Of a stretch of 64,000 nt of DNA, positions 25,950-34,613 are shown in pieces. Every line of letters starts with the position of its first letter. Position 1 is the stretch's first letter. The notes beneath the pieces are model-generated. The model had not been told where the DNA came from and ran no database searches. It saw only the letters and a program-made list of their open reading frames with translations. Source of the DNA: Streptomyces sp. SLBN-118. GTDB taxonomy: Bacteria; Actinomycetota; Actinomycetes; Streptomycetales; Streptomycetaceae. The position numbers and the translations under genes were made by a program. The DNA lies in the NCBI RefSeq assembly GCF_006715635.1, contig NZ_VFNP01000001.1:1054001-1118000 (forward strand). The letters run 5' to 3'.

Positions 25950-25997
25950 CTTCTCCAAGGAAGAGAAATCCTCAAGGAAGAAACTTCTTCAAAGAAG
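25950..25997. promoter_or_regulatory. MarR operator array, three sites at 17-bp spacing
   Basis: Two good sites, CTTCTCCAAGGAAG (25950-25963) and CTTCTTCAAAGAAG (25984-25997), share the consensus CTTCTYCAARGAAG. A degenerate copy with an intact right half, AATCCTCAAGGAAG, lies exactly midway at 25967-25980. Centres are 17 bp apart, so dimers would sit on nearly opposite helix faces. The outer sites lie next to the starts of the two divergent genes. Confidence 0.6.
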
Positions 25998-26016
25998 TTA
26001 CCACGAGAGGTGAACC

Positions 26017-26544
26017 ATGACTGCCGTCAGCACCGTGCCGTCCGATCAGGCCGCCGGACCGACCGTCACCCCGACCACGAACATCCCCGTGGACCACGGC
26101 CGCGGCGACGACCGCGACCACAGCGCGATCCGTGCGCTCCTCGAGCAAAGCCGCGCCGCCTGGAACCGCGGCGACGGAACCGCCTACGGCGAGCAGTTCA
26201 CCGCGGACGCCACCGACGTGACCTTCGTCGGCACGGCCTACCACGGGGGCCAGGACATCGGCCGCGCCCACCAGGCCCTGTTCGACAGCTTCCTCAAAGG
26301 AACCCGGCTGACCATCGAGATTGTCGACATCCGCCTCTACGGTCCCGACACCGCCGTTGTCCTCACCCGCGGCGACGTGCACAAGGGCGAAGCGAAGAGG
26401 CTCGGCAAACTCGCGACATACACCGTCGTCCGCGGGGAGGACGGCCGCTGGCGGATCGCCGCCGTCCAGAAGACCCGGCGCAGGGGCCTGATGGAGGCAA
26501 TCTCGTTCAGGCTCCAGCCCGCGACCAGGCCTGCCGCGCACTGA
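26017..26544 (+). CDS. SnoaL-like/SgcJ-EcaC family protein
   Basis: A 175-residue protein with a disordered Thr/Pro-rich N-terminus and a cystatin-like alpha+beta domain: IRALLEQSRAAWNRGDGTAY, GEQFTADATDVTFVGTAYHG, then TAVVLTRGDV and GRWRIAAVQKTRR. The SgcJ/EcaC family is of uncertain function, originally named from enediyne and carotenoid contexts; it may bind a small hydrophobic ligand. AGAGGTGAACC stands before the ATG. It is the probable target of the divergent MarR regulator. Confidence 0.8.
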   Translation: MTAVSTVPSDQAAGPTVTPTTNIPVDHGRGDDRDHSAIRALLEQSRAAWNRGDGTAYGEQFTADATDVTFVGTAYHGGQDIGRAHQALFDSFLKGTRLTIEIVDIRLYGPDTAVVLTRGDVHKGEAKRLGKLATYTVVRGEDGRWRIAAVQKTRRRGLMEAISFRLQPATRPAAH

Positions 26545-26599
26545 ACTGCGCCCAGCACCCATCGATCCGGAGCAATACTCGCCGCGGTTGCGCGCAACC

Positions 26600-27841
26600 T
26601 CACCAGGCGAGATGCAGCGCCTCTGGCGAACGGTGGATGAGCGTCGGCCGCATCACGGTCGGCGGCCTGTCCTCGTCGAGCCGCAGACCGGGGAGCCGGC
26701 GGGCGAACAACTCAAGGGTCAGGCGCAGTTGTTCGCGGGCCAGCTGAGATCCGGGGCAGCCGTGCGCGCCATGGCCGAAGGCCACATGCTGCCGTGAGAG
26801 CGGCCGGGTGATGTCGAAGACCTCCGGCCGGTCGTAGCGCTCCTCGTCACGGTTGGCCGATCCGTACGCCACGAACACCGTGGCCCCGGCGGGGAGATCG
26901 GTACCGGCGATGGTGACAGGCCGGGTGGTCGTACGCCGGAAGCCCTGGACCGCGGTGTCGTACCGCGCCGCTTCCTCGACCGCGGCAGGGATCAGCTCCG
27001 GCTCCGCGCACAGCAGTTCCCACTGCCGCCGGTCGCGCAGCAGATGCAGCAGCGTCGAACCGATGAGGGCCGTGGTGGTCAGATGCCCGGCGATCAGGAA
27101 GTTCTGGAGGTTGGACACCAGCTCGTGGCGCTGATCGAGAGTGAGCTCGCCACTTCCGGGCGCGAGCGCGGTGACCATCCCGGTCAGCAGATCGTCGCGC
27201 GGGCCCTGCCGGCGCTCGCGTATGTAGTGGTCCAGCATCTTCTGGAGGGCGACGATGTCCTCGGCTGCGGCGATCTGCCTGTCTGGGTCCATCGGCCGGA
27301 ACAGCAGTTCTTCGGCGCGGTAGCCGCCGTGCACCGCGAGCGGAACATCCACCGGGTCGAAGCCGATGAGGCGGCCTATGACCTGGCCGGGTAACTGACG
27401 CGCGTACGCCGCGATCAGCTCGACCCGGCCGTTCGCCTCGAAGCCGTCGACGCCTGCGAAACCGTCGACGAGCGCCCCGGCGCACTCGGCTGCGTACGGG
27501 ACGAGCGCGGCGATCCGCCCGGCGGACAGGCCGCGGTTGAGCGGGGCACGGTGGCGCTGATGGGCCGGACCGTCCGTCGAGACGACGGTGGGCCGTTTGC
27601 CGAAGCCCTTGGACAGCACTTCCAGGGCGGCGGGCGAGGGCATCACATCGGGGAGCAGGGCGCGTACGGACGAGAACTCCTCGGACCGCCGCAGGACTTC
27701 ACGTACATCCGCGTCCCGGGCGACGAGCCAGGCGTCGAGCTCGGGAACAAAGGTCAGGCCCTCGGTCCGGCGTGCCTGCGCGTAGAGCGCATAGGGATCG
27801 CGTTGCAGCCCGTCGAGCCTGGCGTGATCTTTGCTCGGCAT
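26600..27841 (-). CDS. Cytochrome P450
   Basis: A 413-residue class I bacterial P450. Visible motifs are the I-helix AGHLTTTALIGS, the K-helix ExxR in EEAARYDTAVQGFRRTT, and the heme loop FGHGAHGCPGSQLAREQ with Cys362 as thiolate ligand. ATG 27841 gives the usual length; upstream sequence is arginine-rich and not conserved. No ferredoxin gene is adjacent, so redox partners must come from elsewhere. It stands alone between the SnoaL-like gene and tRNA-Pro; the substrate is unknown. Confidence 0.92.
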   Translation of the reverse strand: MPSKDHARLDGLQRDPYALYAQARRTEGLTFVPELDAWLVARDADVREVLRRSEEFSSVRALLPDVMPSPAALEVLSKGFGKRPTVVSTDGPAHQRHRAPLNRGLSAGRIAALVPYAAECAGALVDGFAGVDGFEANGRVELIAAYARQLPGQVIGRLIGFDPVDVPLAVHGGYRAEELLFRPMDPDRQIAAAEDIVALQKMLDHYIRERRQGPRDDLLTGMVTALAPGSGELTLDQRHELVSNLQNFLIAGHLTTTALIGSTLLHLLRDRRQWELLCAEPELIPAAVEEAARYDTAVQGFRRTTTRPVTIAGTDLPAGATVFVAYGSANRDEERYDRPEVFDITRPLSRQHVAFGHGAHGCPGSQLAREQLRLTLELFARRLPGLRLDEDRPPTVMRPTLIHRSPEALHLAW

Positions 27842-28110
27842 GCGGCGCCTCCGGGTGACTCCGGGTCGGGAGGGATCTGGGCGGTGGGCACGCTTGTTCG
27901 TCCGGCCATCGTGCCCCAGCCCTGCCATGCCCGAAAGGGTCCCTCGGTCGCCCCTCGGTCAGTACGGTCCGCGAGGATCGCGAGGATGATCGTGATCGCG
28001 CCGCCGGCGATCGTCTGAGGCGCCACGAGGGCCGTTGCGGGGCGAGGCGAGGCCGGTTCCCGGCCGATGGCGATGCCCATGCCAGGAAGGGGGCTTGCCC
28101 GGAAAACCGG

Positions 28111-28144
28111 AGAGGCCGTACCGGAAGACTCCGATACGACCTCT
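28111..28144 (-). terminator. Terminator downstream of the second tRNA-Pro
   Basis: Arms 28111-28125 and 28130-28144 form a 15-bp stem (two G-U type mismatches) with a 4-nt loop, 18 nt past the tRNA 3' end. Confidence 0.65.
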
Positions 28145-28162
28145 GACCTGCATAAACGCTGG

Positions 28163-28236
<74 letters not shown>

Positions 28237-28336
28237 GTGCCCGTCTGACCTGGGGTTTCCCCCGGCCGAACGCGCATGAGAACAATACCGCACTTCGACC
28301 GGTGGTCACGAACCGCTTTCACCTGGGCGGGCTCGA

Positions 28337-28354
28337 CCTCGATCAGAGTCGAGG
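28337..28354 (+). promoter_or_regulatory. MerR-type operator-like dyad
   Basis: CCTCGA-TCAGAG-TCGAGG is a perfect 6-bp dyad directly after CTCGAC, a poor -35. The layout recalls MerR-family promoters, where the dyad fills a long -35/-10 spacer. It lies about 17 bp upstream of the short frame at 28371. No MerR gene is in the window. Confidence 0.35.
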
Positions 28355-28370
28355 CCGCACGGTGAGTGAC

Positions 28371-28472
28371 ATGACAAACACAGTGGTCACCTCCGACCAC
28401 GACGTCCAGAACCTGCACCGGCTGATGGTGCCGGTCGGGCGACCCTTCGACCAGGTGAAGCCCGACCTCTGA
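28371..28472 (+). pseudogene. Possible truncated gene, 33 codons
   Basis: The frame MTNTVVTSDHDVQNLHRLMV, then PVGRPFDQVKPDL, follows a promoter-like dyad and ends after 33 codons. It has normal amino acid composition, but I recognise no family. An in-frame GTG at 28362 could also start it. It may be the N-terminal remnant of a deleted gene; this is weakly supported. Confidence 0.25.
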
Positions 28473-29210
28473 GCGGCGGCGGTCTCACCCATATGCCGCC
28501 GGTGACGTGGCTGCACTCGACACCCTCGACGGCTGGACGGCCCATGTGCCCCGCCACCCGGACGAGGCGGATGCGCTGCGCAAGGGGGCGTGGCGGGCTC
28601 GCGGTCGGACCACTGCGTGGGGGCACCTCCCACGGCCGCCAGGCCGTAGAAGGGAGGCCGGGCAGGGGAAAGCACCGCAGGCACCCCCGCGCCCCGACTG
28701 GAGCACCGTCCGAAACGGCGCCCCACGCCACGAGGGCGCAGGGCGTGCGCCCGTGCGCCCCCTTACATGCCTCGTGCGCCGGTCAGCGCCCCAGTACGCT
28801 GGCACTGCGGACCCCCGCGCCCGCCCACGGTGCCCACATGCGTTCTTTTCGGCCCAAGTCCGTGCCGTATAGGTTCTTCCGGTGCGCCAGGATGTCCCAG
28901 ATGCGCATATCTCGGACTCACACCTGTCCCTCAGTGCCATGTGCCCACCAAACCTTTGCCGTTGGCATGTGGCAGAAAGAGGTACAGGGGGAATGCCGTA
29001 CGACAGGACCGGACAAGCCCGTACCACGCGATACACATCCTCAACCAAACGTCAACGGCCTTCGTTTCAGCCAAAGTTGGTATCGATCTTGTGCCGCCGA
29101 AAAACGATCAACACCATGATGTGGTCGGCCTGTTCGGGACGAGACCACTGCCGATGCACCACCTGCTCGAACAACTGCCCGAGCAGGCGTTTCGCAGAGG
29201 AGGACTCGCG
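28473..29210. other. Non-coding or degenerate stretch before the acyl-CoA dehydrogenase gene
   Basis: Some 740 nt without a gene I can support. Frames here are short and Arg/Pro-rich on both strands. One stretch near 28510-28600 (VAALDTLDGWTAHVPRHPDE) has protein-like composition and may be a gene relic. Sequence from about 28980 to 29110 is AT-richer and probably contains the promoter for the gene at 29211. Confidence 0.35.
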
Positions 29211-30407
29211 ATGGACGGATATTTCGCCAGTCGACTTCATCACCAATTACGCGATCGTGTGCGCGAGTTCGCCGAGACCGAGGTACGTCCGAGGATCCCG
29301 GCGATGGAGACCGCTCGGTCGGTCCACCGCGAACTGTCCCGGCTGATAGCCCGGCAGGGCTGGCTCGGCGCCACGATCAGCAAGGAACACGGAGGCATGG
29401 GGGTCGGGCATCTGGCCAAGACCATCATCATCGAGGAATTGTCCAGGGTCAGTGGGGCGATGGGCGCGATGGTGCAGGCCTCGCAGCTCGGCGTCGCCAA
29501 AATTGTCCACTTCGGCAGCGACGAGCAGAAGAAGACATGGCTCCCCGCCATCGCCTCAGGCGACTGTCTGCCGACGATCGCCGTCACCGAACCCGAGTCC
29601 GGCGGCCACGTGCTGGGCATGAGCGCCACGGCCGTACGGGACGGCGACGACTACATTCTCAATGGCCGAAAGGTGTATGTGGGCAATAGCCACGTCGGCG
29701 ATCTGCACGGAGTCGTGGTGCGGACCGCTCCCGGTTCCAAGGGGCTGACGGCCTTTCTCGTGGAATCGGACCGGCCCGGGTTCGCCGTCGGCGAGCAGCG
29801 GCCCACCATGGGGCTGCACGGCTTCAGTTTCGGCGAACTTCACTTCAACAACTGCCGCGTGCCTGCGCCGAACCGGCTCGGCGAGGAGGGTGACGGCCTG
29901 GCCGTGGCGTACTCCTCCAGCGTCCTGTACGGACGGGCCAACCTCACCGCCGTCTCACTCGGCATCCATCAGGCGATCCTTGAGGAGACCTCGCGCTTCT
30001 GCGCCGAGCGCCACCGCTACGGCAACCCCTTGCACCATCTGCCCACGATCAAGCTGAAGCTGGGGAAAATGCAGTCGCGGCTGATGACTGCCCGGCTCGC
30101 CGCGTATCACGCCGTGAATCTGCTCGACCGGGGTCTGCCGTGCGACGCCGAGCTGATGAACGCGAAGCTCGTCAATGTCGAGTCGGCGATCGACACCGCG
30201 CGCAGCGCCATGGAGGTGCATGCCGCGGCCGGGCTCTTCACCGACCGTCCCATCGAACGGTATCTGCGGGACGCGCTCCATATGTTCGCCCCCGCGGGCA
30301 CCTCCGACATCCAGCTCCTGCGCCTCGCGGAGGTGGCGCTGGGTACGGAGAAGGGCGATTGGTCGGACCGGCTGTCCGAGGCAGTGAGACTGGAACCGGC
30401 GGTCTGA
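29211..30407 (+). CDS. Acyl-CoA dehydrogenase-like flavoprotein lacking the usual catalytic Glu
   Basis: A 398-residue protein with the full ACAD fold: N-terminal helical domain (LHHQLRDRVREFAETEVRPR), beta domain with IAVTEPESGGHVLGMSATAV, and C-terminal helices ending ERYLRDALHMFAPAGTSDIQ. In most family members the last motif reads YEGTxxIQ with Glu as catalytic base; here Ala362 occupies that position. The enzyme may place its base elsewhere, use a carrier-bound substrate, or not be a dehydrogenase. ATG 29211 follows AGAGGAGG, an excellent ribosome site. It is convergent with the conservon across a strong terminator. Confidence 0.82.
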   Translation: MDGYFASRLHHQLRDRVREFAETEVRPRIPAMETARSVHRELSRLIARQGWLGATISKEHGGMGVGHLAKTIIIEELSRVSGAMGAMVQASQLGVAKIVHFGSDEQKKTWLPAIASGDCLPTIAVTEPESGGHVLGMSATAVRDGDDYILNGRKVYVGNSHVGDLHGVVVRTAPGSKGLTAFLVESDRPGFAVGEQRPTMGLHGFSFGELHFNNCRVPAPNRLGEEGDGLAVAYSSSVLYGRANLTAVSLGIHQAILEETSRFCAERHRYGNPLHHLPTIKLKLGKMQSRLMTARLAAYHAVNLLDRGLPCDAELMNAKLVNVESAIDTARSAMEVHAAAGLFTDRPIERYLRDALHMFAPAGTSDIQLLRLAEVALGTEKGDWSDRLSEAVRLEPAV

Positions 30408-30447
30408 CCCCTTGGTTCCCGCCCCGGACCCCGCGCCTCAGACGCCG

Positions 30448-30494
30448 ACGGGGGCTTGAATTTCCGCCCACCAGGCAGAAATTCAAGCCCCCGT
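30448..30494. terminator. Strong bidirectional terminator
   Basis: A perfect 17-bp stem, ACGGGGGCTTGAATTTC (30448-30464) and its complement at 30478-30494, around a 13-nt loop. It separates the acyl-CoA dehydrogenase gene from the converging conservon. Confidence 0.85.
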
Positions 30495-30552
30495 CCGGCG
30501 CTCCAGGTCCCGCCCGAAGGACGTACCCAGCGCCTGGGTTCCTAGGAAGTGC

Positions 30553-31128
30553 CTAGATCCTGCCGTCCTCCCGGCGGTGGATCTGTTCTATCAGCTCCGC
30601 CGCCAGCGACTTGATCGTCTCCAGACCCGCGCGCCCCCACGGCCGCGGCTCCGTGTCCACAACACAGATCGTGCCCAGGGCGATCCCTGTCCGGTCTATC
30701 AGCGGCGCCCCGAGATAGGAGCGGATGCCGATCTCGTCGACGACCGGATTGCCCGCGAACCTCGGATAGTCGCAGACGTCCTCGAGGACGAGGGCTTTGC
30801 GCCGTACGACCACATGCGGGCAGTAGCCGTGGTCGCGGGCCATGAAACGGCTGACCCCGCCGTCCCCTCCCCCGGCCGCCGCGCCCGGATCGCTGCCGGC
30901 GTGCGTCCCGGAGGGGGTGTGCAGACCGGCGAAAAACTGCTGGTTCTCGTCAATGAAGTTGACCATCGAGTACGGCGCCCCGGTCACCTCCGCGAGCTTG
31001 TGCGCGAACTCGTCGAACGCGGGGTCCGGCCGGTCCCCGAAGCCGAGCTGGCGCAGCCGCTGCACGCGGACGGGCGCCTCGCGGTCGATGGGGGTCAGCA
31101 GCAGATGGCCGGTTGGGTCGTACGTCAT
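30553..31128 (-). CDS. GAF-domain protein coupled to a conservon
   Basis: A 191-residue single GAF domain: FDEFAHKLAEVTGAPYSMVN, FIDENQQFFAGL, then LVLEDVCDYPRFAGNPVVDE and YLGAPLIDRTGIALGTICVV. It resembles GAF sensors that bind small ligands or cofactors; the ligand is unknown. A Gly-rich insertion lies around residues 75-90. The ATG overlaps the cvnD stop by 4 nt (ATGA), so it is the fifth gene of the conservon operon and is likely to act in the same signalling complex. Confidence 0.82.
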   Translation of the reverse strand: MTYDPTGHLLLTPIDREAPVRVQRLRQLGFGDRPDPAFDEFAHKLAEVTGAPYSMVNFIDENQQFFAGLHTPSGTHAGSDPGAAAGGGDGGVSRFMARDHGYCPHVVVRRKALVLEDVCDYPRFAGNPVVDEIGIRSYLGAPLIDRTGIALGTICVVDTEPRPWGRAGLETIKSLAAELIEQIHRREDGRI

Positions 31129-31742
31129 GTATGTGCTCCGTAGCTCGGGGCCGGCGCGGCCGGCGCCGGGACGGTGGTGAGCAGATGCTGGACGAGGGTG
31201 ACCAGTGTCCTTATCCCCGAGCTGGCGATACGTGCGTCGCACAGGACGACCGGCACCTCCGGCTTGAGGTCGATCGCGGCCCGTACCTCTTCCGGTTCAT
31301 AGCGGTAGGCGCCGTCGAACTCGTTGACGGCGACGACGAATCGGATGCCGCGCCGCTCGAAGAAGTCCACGGCCGAGAAGGAGTCCTCGAGTCGGCGGGT
31401 GTCGGCGAGCACAACGGCTCCGAGGGCGCCCTGGGAGAGCTCGTCCCACATGAACCAGAAGCGCTCCTGGCCGGGTGTGCCGAACAGATAGAGCACATGG
31501 CTCCGGTCGAGCGTGATCCGGCCGAAGTCCATGGCCACCGTCGTGGTGGTCTTGGACTCGATGCCGTCGAGCTTGTCGGTCGACACGCTGACCTGGGTCA
31601 GCAGTTCTTCCGTACTGAGGGGTTCGATCTCGCTGACCGCCCCCACAAACGTCGTTTTGCCGACTCCGAATCCGCCCGCGACCAGGATCTTCAGAGCAGT
31701 CGGGAAGAGGTCGTCCACGTCAGAGCCGCCGTCGTAGGCCAT
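31125..31742 (-). CDS. cvnD: Conservon GTP-binding protein CvnD
   Basis: A 205-residue Ras-like GTPase: G1 loop ILVAGGFGVGKTTFVGAVSE (about residues 19-38), G3-like LFGTPGQERFWFMWDE, then AVVLADTRRLEDS and a VAVNEFDGA region in place of NKxD. This is the CvnD family of Streptomyces conservons, thought to form membrane-associated complexes with CvnA-C resembling eukaryotic G-protein systems. The start overlaps cvnC by 23 nt. Confidence 0.92.
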   Translation of the reverse strand: MAYDGGSDVDDLFPTALKILVAGGFGVGKTTFVGAVSEIEPLSTEELLTQVSVSTDKLDGIESKTTTTVAMDFGRITLDRSHVLYLFGTPGQERFWFMWDELSQGALGAVVLADTRRLEDSFSAVDFFERRGIRFVVAVNEFDGAYRYEPEEVRAAIDLKPEVPVVLCDARIASSGIRTLVTLVQHLLTTVPAPAAPAPSYGAHT

Positions 31743-32097
31743 CGAGCACCGCCTCCAGCAAAGAACGGTCCGTGAGTGAGTCGTTGCAGCGCGGCGCCCG
31801 TGCGGTGACGGCGCCGCAGTCCACGAGATCGGAGAGCAGCACCTTGGTGACGACCGCCGGGAGCCTGAGATGCGCGGAGATCTCGGCCACCGACGTCGGC
31901 CCGTCGCACAGGTCGAGCGCCGTGGCGTGCTCGGGGCCCAAGTGCGTCTGCGGCACGGTCCCGGTGGCCATCACAAGGGAGAGCAGGTCCAGCGCGGCCG
32001 TCGGACGGGTACGGCCGCCGCTCACCGTGTAAGGACGGATGAGACGGCCGGCCGCGTCGTCGAGCAGCGGCCCGTCCTTGGGGGACGGCACGCTCAT
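31720..32097 (-). CDS. cvnC: Conservon DUF742 protein CvnC
   Basis: A 125-residue DUF742 protein with the signature RLIRPYTVSGGRTRP and a winged-helix-like second half (CDGPTSVAEISAHLRLPAVV). It is the third member of the conservon and may link the roadblock protein CvnB to the GTPase CvnD. It overlaps cvnB by 4 nt and cvnD by 23 nt. Confidence 0.92.
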   Translation of the reverse strand: MSVPSPKDGPLLDDAAGRLIRPYTVSGGRTRPTAALDLLSLVMATGTVPQTHLGPEHATALDLCDGPTSVAEISAHLRLPAVVTKVLLSDLVDCGAVTARAPRCNDSLTDRSLLEAVLDGLRRRL

Positions 32098-32528
32098 TGC
32101 CCCGCGGCACTAGGTGCCCCCGCCGAATGTCTGGCGGGTGTGGTCAGATACGGCCGTACGCTCTTGACCAGCATCGCCATCTCGTATCCGAGGACCGCGG
32201 CGTCCGCCTCCCGCCCGGCGAGCACGGCGAGACAGGTGCCGGAGCCCGCGGTGGAGACGAACAGCAGGGTCGAGTCCAGCTCCACCACGACCTGGCGCAC
32301 CTCTCCCCCGTCGCCGAAGCGCGCTCCGGCGCTGCGGCCCAGGGAGTAGAGGCCGGAGGCGAGCGCCGCCATGTGGTCGGCGCTGTCGGGGTCCAGGCCG
32401 TGCACGGATTTCACCAGCCCGTCGGAGGAGAGCAGGACCGCGTTCCGGGTGTACGGCACACGCTGGACCAGACCGCTGAGCAGCCAGTCGAGGTCCGAGG
32501 TATGGCCGTTCGGCACGTCGCTCACCAT
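32094..32528 (-). CDS. cvnB: Conservon roadblock/LC7 protein CvnB
   Basis: A 144-residue roadblock/LC7 domain: LDWLLSGLVQRVPYTRNAVL, LSSDGLVKSVHGL, LASGLYSLGRSAGARFGDGG, then VVVELDSTLLFVSTAGSGTC. MglB-like proteins of this fold act on Ras-type GTPases; CvnB is expected to partner CvnD. The ATG lies 7 nt after the cvnA stop, with a ribosome site inside the end of cvnA. Confidence 0.92.
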   Translation of the reverse strand: MVSDVPNGHTSDLDWLLSGLVQRVPYTRNAVLLSSDGLVKSVHGLDPDSADHMAALASGLYSLGRSAGARFGDGGEVRQVVVELDSTLLFVSTAGSGTCLAVLAGREADAAVLGYEMAMLVKSVRPYLTTPARHSAGAPSAAGQ

Positions 32529-32535
32529 GGTGCAT

Positions 32536-34332
32536 CTACTCCTTGGGGGTGTTGTCGTGACGCTGCGGGTCAGGCAGCGGCGCGCTGTCCGCGAGGGGCT
32601 GGGACTCGGCCAGACCGATGCCTCGCTGGAAGGCAGCCATGAGGCCCGGATCGTGGACCGCGTGTTCCTCGTCTCTGCGGGGCGCCGGGGCGTCCCGCAG
32701 CTGGGGGACGAGGTGTTCCTGGCTGCGGCGCTTGGGCAGTTGGGGGCGGCCCGTGGTGCCGCGCACCACAGGCGCGGCTTCGGGGGGTGAACTCGGCGCG
32801 GGCGTCGTGTAGTTGGCGTCGGCGTAGAAGTCGCCCGGGTGACCGGCACGGGGGGAGGCTTCCGCCGGGTTGGGGCGGTCGGCGTGCTCTCCTCGTACGG
32901 GGAGAGAGCTGGAGCCGAGCGTGGCGTGCACCGGCTCCCGCTGCGGTGGCCCCTGCTGCTGCGGCAGTTGTGGCGGGGAGTGGGGCTGCTGGTGAACCGG
33001 CGTACGAACCGAGGTCGCCCGGGTGACTGCCGTCTCTCCCCGCGGGTGGGCCGCGGCTTCGGACGCGGCGGCCGCACCGTGCTGCTGGAGTGCGTCGGAC
33101 TCGGCGCCGAGGAGGCCCTGCGGGAGTACGAGGACGGCCTGGACGCCGCCGTAGATATTGGACTGCAGGCGTACCGCGATGCCGTGCCTGCGGGCCAGTG
33201 CCGAGACGACGAAGAGACCGATCCGTCCGTCCTGCAGCAGATGGGCGACGTTCACCTGGTCCGGGTCGGCGAGCAGGGCGTTCATCTTGTTCTGCTCGCC
33301 CACCGGCATGCCGAGGCCGCGGTCCTCGACTTCGACGGCGAGTCCGGCCGTGACGTGCTGGGCCCGCATCAACACCTGGGTGTGCGGGGCGGAGAACAGG
33401 GTGGCGTTCTCGACCAGTTCGGCGAGCAGGTGGATCACGTCGGCGACGGCGTGGCCGCGCAGGGTGCCGTCGATCGGTGGCACCAGCTTCACCCGGGGAT
33501 ACTGCTCCACCTCGGCGATAGCGGAACGCAGCACCTCTGTCATGGTGACCGGGTTGGACCACTGCCGCCGGGAGATCGCGCCGCCGAGGACGGCGAGGTT
33601 CTCCGCGTGCCTGCGGATGCGGGTGGCGAGGTGGTCGACATGGAAGAGGCCCTTGAGCAACTCCGGGTCCTCGACCTCGTTCTCCAACTCGTCGAGGAGC
33701 TGGATCTCCCGGTGGACCAGCGACTGGAGCCGCCGGGCCAGGTTGACGAAGACTTCGACCTTCTGTTCGTTGCCGACGCTGCTGGAGAGCCGGGAGGCCT
33801 GCACCACAGCCGCCACGGCGGCATCGTGCGAGCGGCTCAGCTCCTGGGTCAGCAGGTCGAATTCGTCCGCGTCGAGGGGCGCCGGCGTGGGGGCACGGCG
33901 TGGGGGCGGTCCCTCTCCCCTTCTGAGCTGCTCGACGACCATCTGCAGGTCGGCCTGTCCGCGTGCGGAGGAGTGGCGCAGGGCCGCGCAGCGGTCCAGT
34001 ACCGACTTGGAGGTGCGGTCCGCGCCGATGAACGCCGCGGCGACCGCGGCGAGGGCGAGCACGGCGGCACCGCCGAGTAAGGACCAGAGGCCGACGCCGG
34101 GCCGGAGCCCGGCGGTGCGGATCGTGAAGAACACGGCAGTGGCTCCGCTGAGGGCGGCGACAATCGCCGGAAGCACTGCGGTGCGCAGGAGTTGAGGGCG
34201 TATACGGGCGTCCGGCGACGGCGGCACGGGTTGCGACCTTCCGGCTGACGACAGGGAGCGGGCGCCTGGCCGTCCATGGCGCCCTCCCTCCCGGCGGTCC
34301 GGCCGCGCGGCGGGTGCGCGAAGTTGAGACAT
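32536..34332 (-). CDS. cvnA: Conservon sensor histidine kinase-like protein CvnA
   Basis: A 598-residue protein. Two membrane segments lie near residues 48-66 and 78-99, then a coiled helical region (VFVNLARRLQSLVHREIQLL) with LDELENEVEDPELLKGLFHV and DHLATRIRRHAENL around the would-be phospho-acceptor His. The HATPase domain has LLAELVENATLFSAP (N box) and VEDRGLGM (G1). The C-terminal ~180 residues are Pro/Gln-rich and disordered. This is the NarX-like CvnA class that heads conservons. ATG 34332 follows AAGGACGC; a longer start at 34425 lacks a ribosome site. Confidence 0.9.
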   Translation of the reverse strand: MSQLRAPAARPDRREGGRHGRPGARSLSSAGRSQPVPPSPDARIRPQLLRTAVLPAIVAALSGATAVFFTIRTAGLRPGVGLWSLLGGAAVLALAAVAAAFIGADRTSKSVLDRCAALRHSSARGQADLQMVVEQLRRGEGPPPRRAPTPAPLDADEFDLLTQELSRSHDAAVAAVVQASRLSSSVGNEQKVEVFVNLARRLQSLVHREIQLLDELENEVEDPELLKGLFHVDHLATRIRRHAENLAVLGGAISRRQWSNPVTMTEVLRSAIAEVEQYPRVKLVPPIDGTLRGHAVADVIHLLAELVENATLFSAPHTQVLMRAQHVTAGLAVEVEDRGLGMPVGEQNKMNALLADPDQVNVAHLLQDGRIGLFVVSALARRHGIAVRLQSNIYGGVQAVLVLPQGLLGAESDALQQHGAAAASEAAAHPRGETAVTRATSVRTPVHQQPHSPPQLPQQQGPPQREPVHATLGSSSLPVRGEHADRPNPAEASPRAGHPGDFYADANYTTPAPSSPPEAAPVVRGTTGRPQLPKRRSQEHLVPQLRDAPAPRRDEEHAVHDPGLMAAFQRGIGLAESQPLADSAPLPDPQRHDNTPKE

Positions 34333-34613
34333 TAGCGTCCTTGGTACGGGGGCCCCAGGAATCGGCGCATTGCAAGTGGTCAGCTTCGGCTCAACGATAG
34401 GCTCTGCGTGCGCAAAAAAGCCCATCGTGGATCACCGGGGACACACGGTAGTCGCCAAGCGGGCACGTGCGGAGGGCAGTTGACAAACTTGCCCGACATT
34501 CATCGCGCTCTGGTATGAGGCTTCGCACGGCAGGCCGATAACGCGGCCTTGCCCCCGCCGGGTGTGTCGGCGGGGGCCGCAGCGGGCCGAGGGCCCCAAG
34601 GACGCGTCGGGGA
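34333..34613. promoter_or_regulatory. Intergenic region: conservon promoter and upstream terminator
   Basis: A 281-nt spacer. A hairpin at 34551-34577 (10-bp perfect stem GCCCCCGCCG, 7-nt loop) ends the MBL-fold gene; the remainder, AT-richer around 34380-34500, should contain the cvn promoter. No coding frame is supported. Confidence 0.6.

Noticed and set aside
28485..29048. A 187-codon minus-strand frame in the gap before the acyl-CoA dehydrogenase gene
   Set aside because: Composition is Arg/Cys/Gly-rich without conserved segments, and it runs through the likely promoter of the gene at 29211.
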